From contig JAZBRS010000026.1 in NCBI GenBank assembly GCA_037176725.1, positions 58,506,501 through 58,570,500 of the forward strand: 64,000 nt of DNA, written 5' to 3'. Shown piece by piece: positions 11,605 through 22,075 of this stretch. The stretch is from Posidonia oceanica. Taxonomy: Eukaryota; Streptophyta; Magnoliopsida; Alismatales; Posidoniaceae. Every line of letters begins with the position of its first letter. Position 1 is the stretch's first letter. The notes beneath the pieces were generated by a model. That model was given only the letters and a program-made list of their open reading frames with translations. It ran no database searches and had not been told where the DNA came from. Position numbers and translations under genes: made by a program.

Positions 11605-12350
11605 GGTTCCATCTAAATCCAACAGACGAAGATCTCCTGCCAAACCCAACAACATACAGAAGTATGGTTGGAGGTCTATAATACCTCACCATATCACGAC
11701 TGGACATTGCTTTTGCTGTCAACCATGTCTCTCAATACCTGCAGCACCCTCGCACATCTCACCTTCAGGCAATCAAGAGGATTTTTCACTACATCAAAGG
11801 CACCTTACAACATGGGATGATGTTTCGACCATGTGCCTCAACTCTTCCTCTCTGTGCTTACTCGAACGCCAACTAGGCTATGGATGCCTCTGACAGAAGA
11901 TCAGTCTCCGGTGGTTGCATCTTTCTTGGTCCTAATCTCATTTCCTAGACAGCCAAGAAACAGTCCACAGTTGCATGATCAAGCGCTGAGTTGGAGTATC
12001 ATGCTCTTGCCACCACTCTTACCAATCTCCGTTGGCTTTGCTACTTGCTCTGGGAGTTAGGAGTCACCATCTCCGCTCCGCCTGTACTACTATGTGACAA
12101 CATTTCGGCTCTACACATCGCTCACAATTTGATTTTCTATGGTCATACTCGACACATAGAAATCGATTACCATTTCATATGTGAGCTTCTTGCTTGGGGT
12201 GCTGTTCAGGTGAAGTACATCCCAACTGAGCATCAAGTCACCGACATCTTCACAAAGGATTTATCCAAAGAACGATTCCAAAGGCTCTGCTCCAAGCTAT
12301 CCTTACAAGCAATTCCACTCAACTTGAGGGGGAGTATAGGAATCACTTGA
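11605..12350 (+). pseudogene. Ty1/copia reverse transcriptase end and RNase H, broken
   Basis: Translated segments match the C-terminal part of copia pol: the TTYRSMVGG and SRLDIAFAVN blocks that close the RT domain, a YSNA-like RNase H start, the RRSVSGGC block, SSAELEYHALA, the CDNISALHIAHN block, and a C-terminal HIEIDYHFICE/VKYIPTEHQVTDIFTK region. Several stops and at least one frame change interrupt it (for example after SMVGGL). A purine tract (TGAGGGGGAG, about 12325-12334) follows, as expected ahead of a 3' LTR. Upstream pol is missing because LTR4 and its nested contents occupy the left side. Confidence 0.9.
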
Positions 12351-12790
12351 AGCTTCTCATTCCTTCTCGAATCTTCTACATTTGTCATCATTGTACCTAT
12401 AATACCCTTTGTACATTCTTATATAAAGCATGGCAATACACAGCATTTGCTCACATTGAGTAGCTCATACAAACCTCTCTCTCTCTCTCTTCTCTCATGC
12501 ACTACCGTTGATCCACCCTCGTTGCCTGCCCATCCCGTCTCCCCCTCCTCCTCCACCGCACCCCGCCCTGAAAAGAGAGGCAAAGAGAGATTGGAAGAAC
12601 CCACCCCGATTATGTACCACCAAGCCTCCTGCCTCCTCCTCCTCCTCCTCCTCCGCCAATCTGCTGTCGCTGCCCGTCCATCCACCCACTACCGCTACCG
12701 ATCCATCCACCTACCGCCGCCACCGTCGAGAATGAGAAGTGAGTGAGGAGAGAGAGGAGAAGAGGGATGCCGAGAGTGAGGAGAGAAACA
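12335..12790 (+). mobile_element. Probable copia 3' LTR, end uncertain
   Basis: The region begins just after the polypurine tract, starts TATAGGAAT, and contains a good TATA box (TATATAAAG, 12420-12428) followed by a CT-rich leader and a CTC-repeat at about 12630-12655. The first dinucleotide is TA rather than TG, which could be a mutation. I cannot fix the 3' end: no paired LTR is visible. An ATTCCTACA that would match the start as an inverted terminus occurs at about 13406-13415, so the LTR may be longer. Confidence 0.4.
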
Positions 12791-15239
12791 TAAGTTAGGG
12801 CTAATCACAGCCATTGAAATTGTCCTCTTAATATGGCTACTGGATTTTTTTTCCGCACCTACAGGTTTTCAGGTCTAATATAAAAAACCGTTAATCTATC
12901 ATTAAGGTAAATTAAAAGGAAAACCATGACAATAGAAAATAGGAAGAATTAGATAGTGAGAGAAAAAAAGAATTTACTAAAAGATTGTAATTTAAAATTA
13001 TAAATAAAGAAGGAAAAAATATTTTTTGTGGCTCCACATGCAATACTTAAATGAAGGGATTATGTTGAGACTAGGGGAATGTAGATCCCACATAATACTT
13101 AAATGAAGAGATTATGTTGAATCTGGAAGAAGAGGATGTGGACTCAACATAATAAATAGAGGGATGAAAAAATAAAATAATCTCAAAAAATTGTGGTGGC
13201 AAATTCTCTCATTATTTCTTAAGAATAAAGGTTTTAGTTTAGTATATTAGTATAGATTTCCATAAACCTTTGATTCCAGCTAATATGTTCTTTTATGGAA
13301 GGTTGGATTGTAAAAGGGGTGCTTCCTTTGTTTCTGCTTACCAAAATTATATTTTCTAGACATCTCTGACGAGCATATTCAACTATTCATATTGACAATG
13401 TATGTATTCCTACATTTGCTGTGTTTTGTAAGTTTTAAGCCTTATGAAGCTCTTAAATTTTGGTACTTCAAATTTCTTGCATTAGAATCTAATGGCTCTT
13501 GCAAATGGTAAATTCGTAATGTCTGTTTCTCACTTAAGGAGAAAGTTACATATGTATTAAAATATGATGGGAAAAGGAAATTAGATTGTTACTATTGATT
13601 AAATCTTTCTAACAGAATAAAAAGGTACCTACTTTTAGAACTAGACTACACTTCTCAAAAGTCCAATTGTGGGACGTATAGTCTTTAGTAATTGGTTCTT
13701 TGAAAATGAGAGTCCAAGAAGTGTATATGTTCCAATATTTTAACATCTTAAAAACATATACTATTAAAAATTATGATATTGAGATTAATTATTCATTTAG
13801 TTGACATAAACATTAAAGATTATGATTAGAAAAATGTTGATACCTCAATGTCAAAATAAAATCCAAATATTTATTGAAATGACTTTTGAGAAAATATAGA
13901 TAATAATTTAATATAAATAATTATAAATATTTCCATTAATAGATTTAATGATAAATATATTATACTTCAAAACATATGTATTATAGAAATTTGATTAGTA
14001 ATTATAATAGAAATTTATAAAAATAAATAGTTACTATAAACAAGTTGATGTGTCAATACTCAAATAAATTGTCCGTTGATATATTCCGGGAACACAATTC
14101 CACTTCTCTACTCTACTTTTCTGACTACCACTCATTTTGGAGTATCAGTCAAGAAAGTAGAGTTATTTATATTTTCAAGAAGTCATGGAATTCCAAATCT
14201 GAATCTAATCCAGAAATTTAGTTCTCCATTTTCAGTCCCACTTATTTGCAACCAATCCCACCCATATGTTGTCTCCTGTTGTCACAAAGCTATAAAATAA
14301 GGTTAGCTACTTTATTAATCAGGCTTAGCATTTTGAACATGAAAAACTCTTATTTTGCCTTATATTGTTTTTTTTTAATAGATTTTTGCCTTCTGTTGTT
14401 TTTTCCTTTTTTTTTGAAATGGATTTTTGCCTTCAATTGTAATTCAAAGCTTACAAAACTTGGTAAGGAACAAACCGTCACATATTACAGGATATTGAAT
14501 GCAGCTTACTACAAAATTTTTTGATCCAAAGCATGGGGACAAAAATGAGATTGTACATAACCAAGGCAGTTTGCAAATCTATTGGCAGTATGAAAGCTGA
14601 GGAAAGATGGGGATGACTGGGAAAATAAAGAACATTTATACATTGCTTTCGTTAGAAATAAGATAAGACAATTTGATAGAAAGTTATGAAAGCTTGATGT
14701 TTCCAATTCAGGAGCAATCATGTACAAGATCAATTTAGAAGAAAAAAAAAGATCAATTTAGAAACCTTCAGAAGCAAAGAAACAGCAGTCAATTTCATCT
14801 GTAAATCATATTCCATTACACTAGATTGCGACAAATGTGCAGAATGATATAAAAGAACAACTCAGCAGCTCTCCAATATCTAGATAGTGTAGAATTCTTT
14901 TCACAGGCAACATTTTCACTGGCGCAGAGGCACTCACATTGAAAACTTATCGCATTGCAGTCAGAGACAACTACAACTTCAGGCAAATAATCACACGGGT
15001 CAGAACAATTTTACAATGTTACAAACTTACAAAGAAAATAAATCAAGGAAAGCTCCTCAAACAACTACCTCCTAAAGTCCTGATGGGCATAATTAACAGA
15101 AGATTAATGCAACAAAATGGAGGCAAGCAAGCACTGAACACCGGCAACAATTCGGAGTTTGCTGAAAACCAACAATTCCAAACTTAAAGCTGTTAGCAAA
15201 AATTTGCAGTAGTCCATGTTAGAAACAATCCAACACTTT
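12791..15239. other. AT-rich intergenic DNA, 3' flank of the trihelix gene
   Basis: I see no gene here. A 26-bp segment is duplicated at about 13043 and 13099. The last few hundred bases (about 14900-15239) are likely 3' untranslated region of the minus-strand trihelix gene. An 82-codon plus-strand open frame at 14939-15187 is antisense to that region and has no recognisable similarity. Confidence 0.5.
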
Positions 15240-16523
15240 TCACTGCTCACCATCAATTCTGAATCCAGCAAAGCCCCCTATATCCTCCGACTTCTTCATC
15301 TCCAATTCCATCTCCTTCTGCTTCACCTGCATCATCATCCGTTCGTTCTCCAAAGCCGACCTTTCATTCTCCAGTCTCATCCTCTCCAGCTCCCTATCCT
15401 TCTTACTGCAAAACCTCAGCCATTTGAACCTCCGCTTCTCAAGCTCAAACGCTTCTGTTTGTATCTCCACTCTCTCTTCGTGGAGTTGCAGAGCCCGTTT
15501 CCTGAACCAATCTCGTTGCTCCCAAACCATTCTCGTCTGGTCCTGAAGCACCCCATCCATCTCCACTTGGAAACTTTCATGACCCACTTTTGCCAATTCA
15601 GAGCTTCTCCCTTCAGCACCCACATTCTCCTCATCCTCCTCTTCCTCCTCAACCCCGACCCTATCAACATCCTTCGAAACCACAACAGGAGGGCCAGCTG
15701 TCAATGCACAACTGGGCAATTCAATATCACTTGAATTGGGTATTCTCTGGCCATTGTGATAAGCACACATCTCCCTATAAAACAAGTGTTTTGAGCTGAG
15801 GATCTTCCTAACATCATCCTTAGCCTTGGGTGACACGTTAATGGAATCAAGTAGAGACGGATTCTGCACAACCTGGCAGGTTCTTCCACGGCCGAGAATC
15901 TCATTGAGCCTCTTGTACCTCTTGTTGAGATCATTGAACTTGTCCTCGCACTGCTGCGGTGCAACGTAGCATCCCTTCTCCATCATCATCTTCGACACAG
16001 TCTTCCACTTCCCCTTCTTCTGCAGCACTCCACCGCTCGCCTTCCGCTTCGCTCCCACGAGCCCATCACATGACTCCGCAACACCACCATCCCCAACACA
16101 AGCCACAACGGAGATGAGCAGCCGGACCATTTCATCCGTCCACTTCATCCGATGACAGGGGAAGGAGGAAGAGGACCCGCCCTTCTTGCCCCGGACGCCA
16201 CCGCCACTGTCGTCATTGGCGAAGCTGGGGTCGTGGTCGTCGTCCTCGTCGCTGGCGGATGAGGAAGCTAGCTTCCCCCGCTGGTGCTCGGAGGCGGTGG
16301 TGGACTTGCGAGGAGAGGGGTTGAAGAGGGACATGGGGTGGTCGGAGCTGAGTGCCATCGCTGGATGCAAGTGGTGGGATTGTTGCTGTTGCTGTTGTAG
16401 ATGGTGGTGGTTCTGGGAGTGGGGAATCACGGCAGGTTGGTGGCGGTGGATTGAGGAGTCCAGTTCGAGAATCCCCGACGCCGAGCCTGGAAGTAGACCG
16501 CCGCCCATCACTGAGTTGTCCAT
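15240..16523 (-). CDS. Trihelix transcription factor, HRA1/GT-gamma-like
   Basis: A single-exon nuclear DNA-binding protein of 427 aa. The ATG at 16523 is chosen because the longer open frame begins with TTG, not ATG. The N-terminus is His/Gln-rich (about residues 38-54), followed by an acidic Ser/Asp stretch (87-105). A trihelix (Myb/SANT-like) domain spans about 126-215, with MKWTDEM, the GKWKTVS helix and a QCEDKFNDLNKRYKRL third helix. A basic AKRK lies at 158-161 within an insertion between helices 1 and 2. After a Glu-rich linker (290-300), the C-terminus (about 338-412) is a highly charged predicted coiled coil. This layout matches the plant family that includes Arabidopsis At3g10040 (HRA1), At1g21200 and At1g76870, which act as transcriptional regulators. 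No frameshift or lesion is seen. The exact target and orthology are inferred only. Confidence 0.9.
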   Translation of the reverse strand: MDNSVMGGGLLPGSASGILELDSSIHRHQPAVIPHSQNHHHLQQQQQQSHHLHPAMALSSDHPMSLFNPSPRKSTTASEHQRGKLASSSASDEDDDHDPSFANDDSGGGVRGKKGGSSSSFPCHRMKWTDEMVRLLISVVACVGDGGVAESCDGLVGAKRKASGGVLQKKGKWKTVSKMMMEKGCYVAPQQCEDKFNDLNKRYKRLNEILGRGRTCQVVQNPSLLDSINVSPKAKDDVRKILSSKHLFYREMCAYHNGQRIPNSSDIELPSCALTAGPPVVVSKDVDRVGVEEEEEDEENVGAEGRSSELAKVGHESFQVEMDGVLQDQTRMVWEQRDWFRKRALQLHEERVEIQTEAFELEKRRFKWLRFCSKKDRELERMRLENERSALENERMMMQVKQKEMELEMKKSEDIGGFAGFRIDGEQ

Positions 16524-17299
16524 CGTCGGAAGTAACACAAGGGCCAAGCTCCGATCAATGCATTTCCCTGATAAATCCTAGATAATCGGAGAAGCTTCGC
16601 AAAGCACTGGATACCCAGGTCAGATTAGAAGGTGGAGAGGTCGAATCGATGGAAAAGGAGGGATCTTAATAAGGGAATTGGCGAGATTTGTTGGATATCG
16701 TGGATGGGAGAAAGGGGGGTAGTTTAATGATCCTTTCTCTTTCTCTGCTGCTGCGTGAGCCTTTTACTTCGGCACGAGTGGGTATGAAGGTTTCGTGGGG
16801 GTTCGAAGTTACCAGCTTGCCCTTATCAGATGTGTAAAGTTACAATATATATCGGATGGGATCTTCATGATCTTGATTTGATGATTAGTTAAGCAGTCTT
16901 CTTTGTATTTTTTTCCTCTTAAATCGGATCTAGGTGGATCCAGTGTATGCCAAAAAGCATTTGGCTAAGAGGGTGATTTTGTCCATTGGGATCAGGCTTG
17001 GGTCCCACATGGAACAGAACATCAAGCAAAGTCAGAAGGCTTGTTGAGATGGAGACAATGAATGGGAAGAGGGTGCATCTAAACATGATTGGCAGCTTAC
17101 GTTGATTAATTTCTATTGCTCTTGAAGTTGCTACTGGTAGAAATCATCTTCTAACATTTATAGCTTTTGATATGGATTATAGAAATTGACTTTTGGAATA
17201 AATGATAGAAATCTATTTAACAAAACAACATCCACTTATAGTTTCTAATGTTTGGTGTTCTTAACATAAAAGCAAAAATACAAAATTATCCACAGTCGT
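16524..17299. promoter_or_regulatory. 5' flank of the trihelix gene
   Basis: This region lies upstream of the minus-strand trihelix gene and should hold its 5' UTR and promoter. A TATATAT stretch is at about 16843-16851, roughly 320 bp upstream of the ATG, but I cannot confirm it as the TATA box. CT/GA-rich sequence at about 16720-16750 could be leader. No other feature is seen. Confidence 0.35.
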
Positions 17300-17870
17300 C
17301 CATCCTCTCCACTGTCGCCTCATCCAAATTCGGGCTTGTCATGTACCCGTCCAACCTCTCCAGCGATATCACTGCCTGTGACGTCGAGATCAATGCCTAG
17401 GGGAAGTTCCTCAGCGGCTTCTACATGAGATCTTGAAGAAGGACGTCGCCGTGAACACCTTCCCGACGTCGAGGTCGACCCCAAGCCACATGCAGGTCCT
17501 AAATGTGAGCACGGCGACCAACACAGCGACCAGCGCCAGCATGCTCCAAAGGGCAATGATGTTGCCGAAGACCGAGTAAAAGAACTTGCTCAACCACTCG
17601 AACTCCCCCTCCCGAAACCTCTTGTTGGAGTGCTCCTCCCAAGCCTGGAACTTGATCACCCGCATGTAGTTGAGCATCTCGTTCATCGCCTTCATCCTCG
17701 TCTCACATCGTCATCAGCCGGAATTGGTACCGGTTGTTGCAACAGGAGCCCATCACAACAAAGACCAGCAGGAGGGAGAGAAAGGGACCCATCACGACGA
17801 AGACCAACACCAACGTGCTCTAGAGAACTCGTACCATTCGTCGCCTTCTTACTGGATACAGAGCGAGAGG
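17300..17870 (-). pseudogene. Fragment of an ABCC (MRP-type) transporter, broken
   Basis: Minus-strand frames encode part of the first half-transporter of a plant ABCC protein. From about 17840 to 17695 one frame gives two weak transmembrane-like repeats and an NNRYQF motif. From 17695 to about 17411 another gives [20 protein letters not shown] and the following membrane segment ([18 protein letters not shown]). From about 17410 a third gives SLERLDGYM-like sequence and ATVERMDDC, the linker before the first nucleotide-binding domain. At least two frame changes and stops separate them. Both nucleotide-binding domains and most membrane segments are absent. ABCC proteins export conjugates across vacuolar or plasma membranes; this piece cannot. 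It is most likely a transposed or transduplicated gene fragment. Confidence 0.8.
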
Positions 17871-18765
17871 GAGAGAGAAGGTGAAGAAAAGACGTGGGAA
17901 GTTCCTCGACGGGAGCACCGACTAATCAAGAGAGAGAGAGGGAGAGGGAAGGCATGTATATCCTCGAGGACAAGATGGATAATAATAAGAAAAGACATAA
18001 GGTAGTTTGGAAATTTCATTGGAGTAAATCCCAATTTCTACCAAAAGCGAAGAAAACCCAACTTCTAGATACATGTTCATTTCTAAACGTTAAAATGCAA
18101 CAACTTCTCTTGGAAGCGGTGGCTCAGTGATTTGTTTAGGGTAACTTACTGACATATTTTCAGCTTCTCTCAGAATCTAGAGTCTAAAAGCTACCCAGTA
18201 GCAGATCCAAACGCACGCTTAATAAGAAAATCTTACCTTCAATTTTAGGCTTGGTTTGGCATGTCCCGCAAGTTCAGCAGGTGTTTGGAAAAATGGAAGC
18301 TGTCACGTTCTAGTTAAATCTCAACTGTTTGTCAAACCTAAATTTAGCACTTCTATGTGATTTGGAATTACTTCTACATACGGCAACAACATATTTCATG
18401 CATATATGTGCAATATAATATAGCATAGGAATTGCTGCAAATCCTTATAGTTTTAGTGGTTATGATGGTGACTGAGAGGAAGAATTTACAGCTTTGGATC
18501 CAACTCAGAATGAATATCTGGATTGGATTATTTGTTTACTGATTCATGATGATGATACATTTGAAACAACCAAAGCTGAAATCAAGTTAAACAATTTTAA
18601 ATTTGGTAAGTTAAAAGGCAGACAAAATGACAATTTCTGTTGTGAAACATCTGTGCATTAAAAGGCAGATCACGAAGGCCCAACAGCAGGAATTGTTAAA
18701 AATTAAAACCCATATCAACAAGGCATGGCACAGGTGATAATGTCATCATAATAAAGATGGACATG
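17871..18765. other. Intergenic DNA with remnants of TIR elements
   Basis: No gene is supported. The segment GATCCAAACGCACGC followed by TTA (about 18205-18222) looks like the right end of a PIF/Harbinger-type MITE, and a GGCTTGGTTTGG after TTA (about 18247-18260) looks like the left end of another. I could not match either confidently to a partner. A weak inverted match (GCTACTGGTAG near 17127 and CTACCCAGTAGC near 18193) might bracket the ABCC fragment. Confidence 0.3.
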
Positions 18766-19076
18766 TGATGGATAATAAGCGAAAATCGAACTACAATTCG
18801 ATCCAAAATAACGAAGATAGACTACAATTCAATTTTCAAAGCAATCAACTAGAATCCAAACGAGAGAGACTCCAATCTCTACTCAAGAATATCAAATATC
18901 AATAATTTCAAATCATAATCAAAATTGTCTAACAATAGGAGGTTAGTTCCTTTATATAGGATATCCAATTACAAATTCAAATAAAAAATATAACTAACTC
19001 TACTACTAAATAACAATATAAAATAACTAATTATCTAAATACTATCGAACTAATTATCTCAATACCAACCTCATTA
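18766..19076 (-). repeat. 3' LTR of the 3.2 kb element
   Basis: About 311 bp, aligned to 21683-21997. It shares a long stretch around 18870-18920 that reads almost identically at 21786-21840 (GAGACTCCAATCTCTACTC core) and ends CCTCATTA where the other copy ends CCTTGTTA. Confidence 0.8.
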
Positions 19077-21667
19077 TTCTCTCCCACTGAGAAGAACTCG
19101 ACTTTAGTAAGTTATGTTTATGATATTGCTCCAATCGATCCTCAAAACTGGCAACACAATGGAGGCATGAAAGTTGACGTAAGAAAAAAAAATCTGCAGA
19201 GATATCTGTGGATAAAGAGAAACTCAAAGGTACCTCGGTCAAATAACAATCTTTCACGTTAAATACTAGTTTACATAAAAATTAGGTGGTAAAAATAATA
19301 TAAATAAGTTCAATGATATGCTCGCGAGAACATAGAAAAACTTAGTAAATCTAGTTGAAGACCTTCAAATAGGTAACGTAGATATCACTTAGAAAATAAA
19401 CATAACATTACAAGATATGCAAGAAATCTTTTATTCTTGTGATGTGAGGTTGCATTTATATAGTTTATGTTACTTAATGCAAATTTCATTCGGATATCAA
19501 CATATAGATCCTTAAGATGTTGGACAAATGACAAGATGAACTTTGTAGGATCATTTTCAGGTGGATATGAATTTGGATTAAAAAAAACTATGAAATAAAA
19601 TATCATGGATAATATGCATGGGGTTGCCGATTGAATGATTTGAAGTATGTGACAATTGAAGTTCTTCAATTCTCTTGTTGTTTACCTTAGTGTCATACTC
19701 AAGATTTAAATTTATAGATAGTAGTAACTCACGAGATGTGATAGAGGAAGAAAGATTGTCAATCTTGGGAAGTGGAATAAGAAGAGAATCATGCTCAGAT
19801 TCTGTGAAAGTTAAAGGAACCTTTGAAGAGAAAAACACATTCTGTTTTTGTGGCAATTCTACTTTGAAAATTTGAGACAATTGATCTAATTCCTTAGCAT
19901 CACGTTCTTAAGGAGATTCATTTATAGTTGGAGGTAAAGGATCTGATTGCTTGATTGTGAAAGACTTAAAGATATTTGACTTTGATTTTACGGAAAACAA
20001 CTTGAATGACTTGCCTTGAGATTTTAAAATAGATGTGTTATTTTACATATTATGGCATACTTGCATTTCTTAAAGTCATAGGAAACCTAAAAGAATGTGA
20101 CCAATATTCATTGGAAGAACATCACACTAAATATATACAAGGTAATCACTCATTTGGATATAAATAAGGCATCTCTCAGAAATCAAAAGAGCAGTGTATC
20201 AACCCAAGGAATATGGAATGGATGAGAGTAAAGCTTAGATATCAAATTCATTCTAGCAATAGTAGTTTTAGACACAATATTTAAAGAACTAACCTCATTG
20301 ATGATAATTTGGCAAACTTTAATTCCACACTTTAAGAATGTATGAAATAATATAACGCAATTTGAATTTTGTGCATCACTGTTATTTTTTAGAATACATC
20401 CCTTAATATTGACATGTAGATCTCTCAATATAATTCGATCTTATAATAATTTCATATGTTGAGAGAGTAGAGAAATTTCATTGCTTATTACTATGATTTT
20501 ATCATCGATTCTATCAAGTCAATGCTCAAGAGAACGACGACAAAGGGGTAAGTGTGATCTTAAAGAGTTAGAAGAAAATTCCAACATGTTGAGACAACAA
20601 CAATTATGCATAAAATAATGAAACTAAACAGAATGCAAGCACGTAAAAGAAATAAAGCACAAGCAATCGAGTACTGATATGTGTATACTCTAAGTAGTGT
20701 GTGCACAAACAAGAAAAATATGAAGATATAGAAAAATATGCACAAATAATTATGAGTAGTGGAAATAATAAAAAATTACACAAATATCTAACCACATTGA
20801 AATCAATGTAAATCAAGATTAAGTGAAGAATATGATACCGTCCCTTAATGCAAATAAGAATTGCTTTTGTCTTGTTGTATTGTGTAACATTGAAACTTCA
20901 AAGTTCTTTTAGCAAGTTCTGCAAATTTAGAATATAATTCTAGACTTTTCTGCAAATTCTCCAGTGAAAACCTTATTCATTATTATTCTTCTTCTTTTTT
21001 TCCTGAGATGAGGATTGACGATGGTTGCTGGTTTGAGTGGGAGGCGACAACTCAGGGAGAACACAACGACGTGGCATACGTGTGGACGGCACACGAGTGG
21101 CAGTAAAGGTAGCACGAACAGATGGACGGTGGTTGTTGGTTTGGGTTGGAGGTGATGGTCACTTGAGAACAACACAACGGTGGCGGTGTGCGTGCAGCAA
21201 AGCATTGAAACCCTAGGAAAAGGGATTCTGCCATTCTTCACAAGTTCTTCCTCCTCTATGGGTTCTTCATGGGTGGTGTGGTGGAGGCAGCACAGGCAAC
21301 ACACGAGTGGTAGCGAACTATGGTGCGACGGCACAAGCAGCAGAGAAAGTGATGTGGCCCCTTGTTCTTCTTCCTCGTTCCTCCTCTTCTTCTACGTTGA
21401 TGGAGGTGCGACGACAGTTGCTAGAGAGGGTCGACAACGACTACATTGGTAGGGTACAACGACAATGGTGGGGAAGAGACAACGGCAATGACAGGGAAGA
21501 GACGATGGTGATGGAGAGGGTTCAACAACAATTGCATTGGTGGGATGCCTCAGAGATGGCAGGGAAGAGGTGGTAGCGACGACGTTCATGGTGCACAAAG
21601 CTGAATCCAGTAGTGGTGGTAACGATGTACATTGACGATGAACAAAGATATTCGTGGATCAAGAATT

Positions 21668-21680
21668 GCTCTAATACCAA
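21668..21680 (-). other. Primer-binding site (initiator tRNA-Met)
   Basis: TTGGTATTAGAGC on the minus strand, two bases after the 5' LTR, differs at one base from the usual TTGGTATCAGAGC of plant copia elements. It fixes the element's orientation as minus. Confidence 0.75.
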
Positions 21681-21682
21681 AT

Positions 21683-21997
21683 TGATGTCGGACAATAAAC
21701 AAGAATAAGACTACAATCTTATCGACAATAACTCGAAGATGAACTATAATGCAATCTTCAGGGAAATCAACCAAATTCCCAAACAAGAGACTCCAATCTC
21801 TACTCAAGAATATCAAATATCAATAATTTCAAATCATAATCAAAACTATTTGACAATAGAAAGTCAAATCCCTAATATAGGATATCCAATAACAAATTCA
21901 AATAAAAGATATAACTAATTCTACAACTAAATAGCAAGATAAAATGACTAATTATCTAAACACTATCTAACTAATTATCTCAATACTATCCTTGTTA
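21683..21997 (-). repeat. 5' LTR of the 3.2 kb element
   Basis: About 315 bp. On the minus strand it ends CATCA just before the primer-binding site at 21680-21668. Its outer end lies 78 bp from the stop codon of the copper ATPase gene, so its U3 faces the gene's 3' side. Confidence 0.8.
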
Positions 21998-22075
21998 ATA
22001 TGTCATAGGTAACCATATACTGTCATCGATTGAGCATAATCAGTAAGGTCTTACAATAGAGAACAAGATGATTGG

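Larger units (their letters stand above)
18766..21997 (-). mobile_element. Non-autonomous LTR retrotransposon (3.2 kb)
   Basis: Two direct repeats of about 311 and 315 bp (18766-19076 and 21683-21997) bound the element. On the minus strand the right repeat is the 5' LTR. It is followed by TTGGTATTAGAGC (21680-21668), a primer-binding site for initiator tRNA-Met as used by copia-type elements, and the 3' LTR is preceded by the purine tract AGTGGGAGAGAA (19088-19077). Flanking 5-mers ACATG (18761-18765) and ATATG (21998-22002) are a plausible target duplication with one mismatch. The 2.6 kb interior has only short minus-strand frames (for example 19578-19880 and 21392-21598) without recognisable gag or pol, so it resembles a LARD or TR-GAG element. 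LTR divergence is moderate. Termini are TA...CA rather than TG...CA. Confidence 0.8.

Noticed and set aside
14246..14524. 92-codon Phe/Leu-rich frame as a small membrane protein
   Set aside because: T-rich intergenic DNA gives such frames by composition; no start context or similarity.
15216..15734. 172-codon plus-strand frame
   Set aside because: Antisense shadow of the trihelix transcription factor; low-complexity Leu/His/Pro content.
16545..16547. Start of the trihelix protein eight codons upstream
   Set aside because: The codon there is TTG. The first ATG in frame is at 16523 and gives a natural N-terminus.
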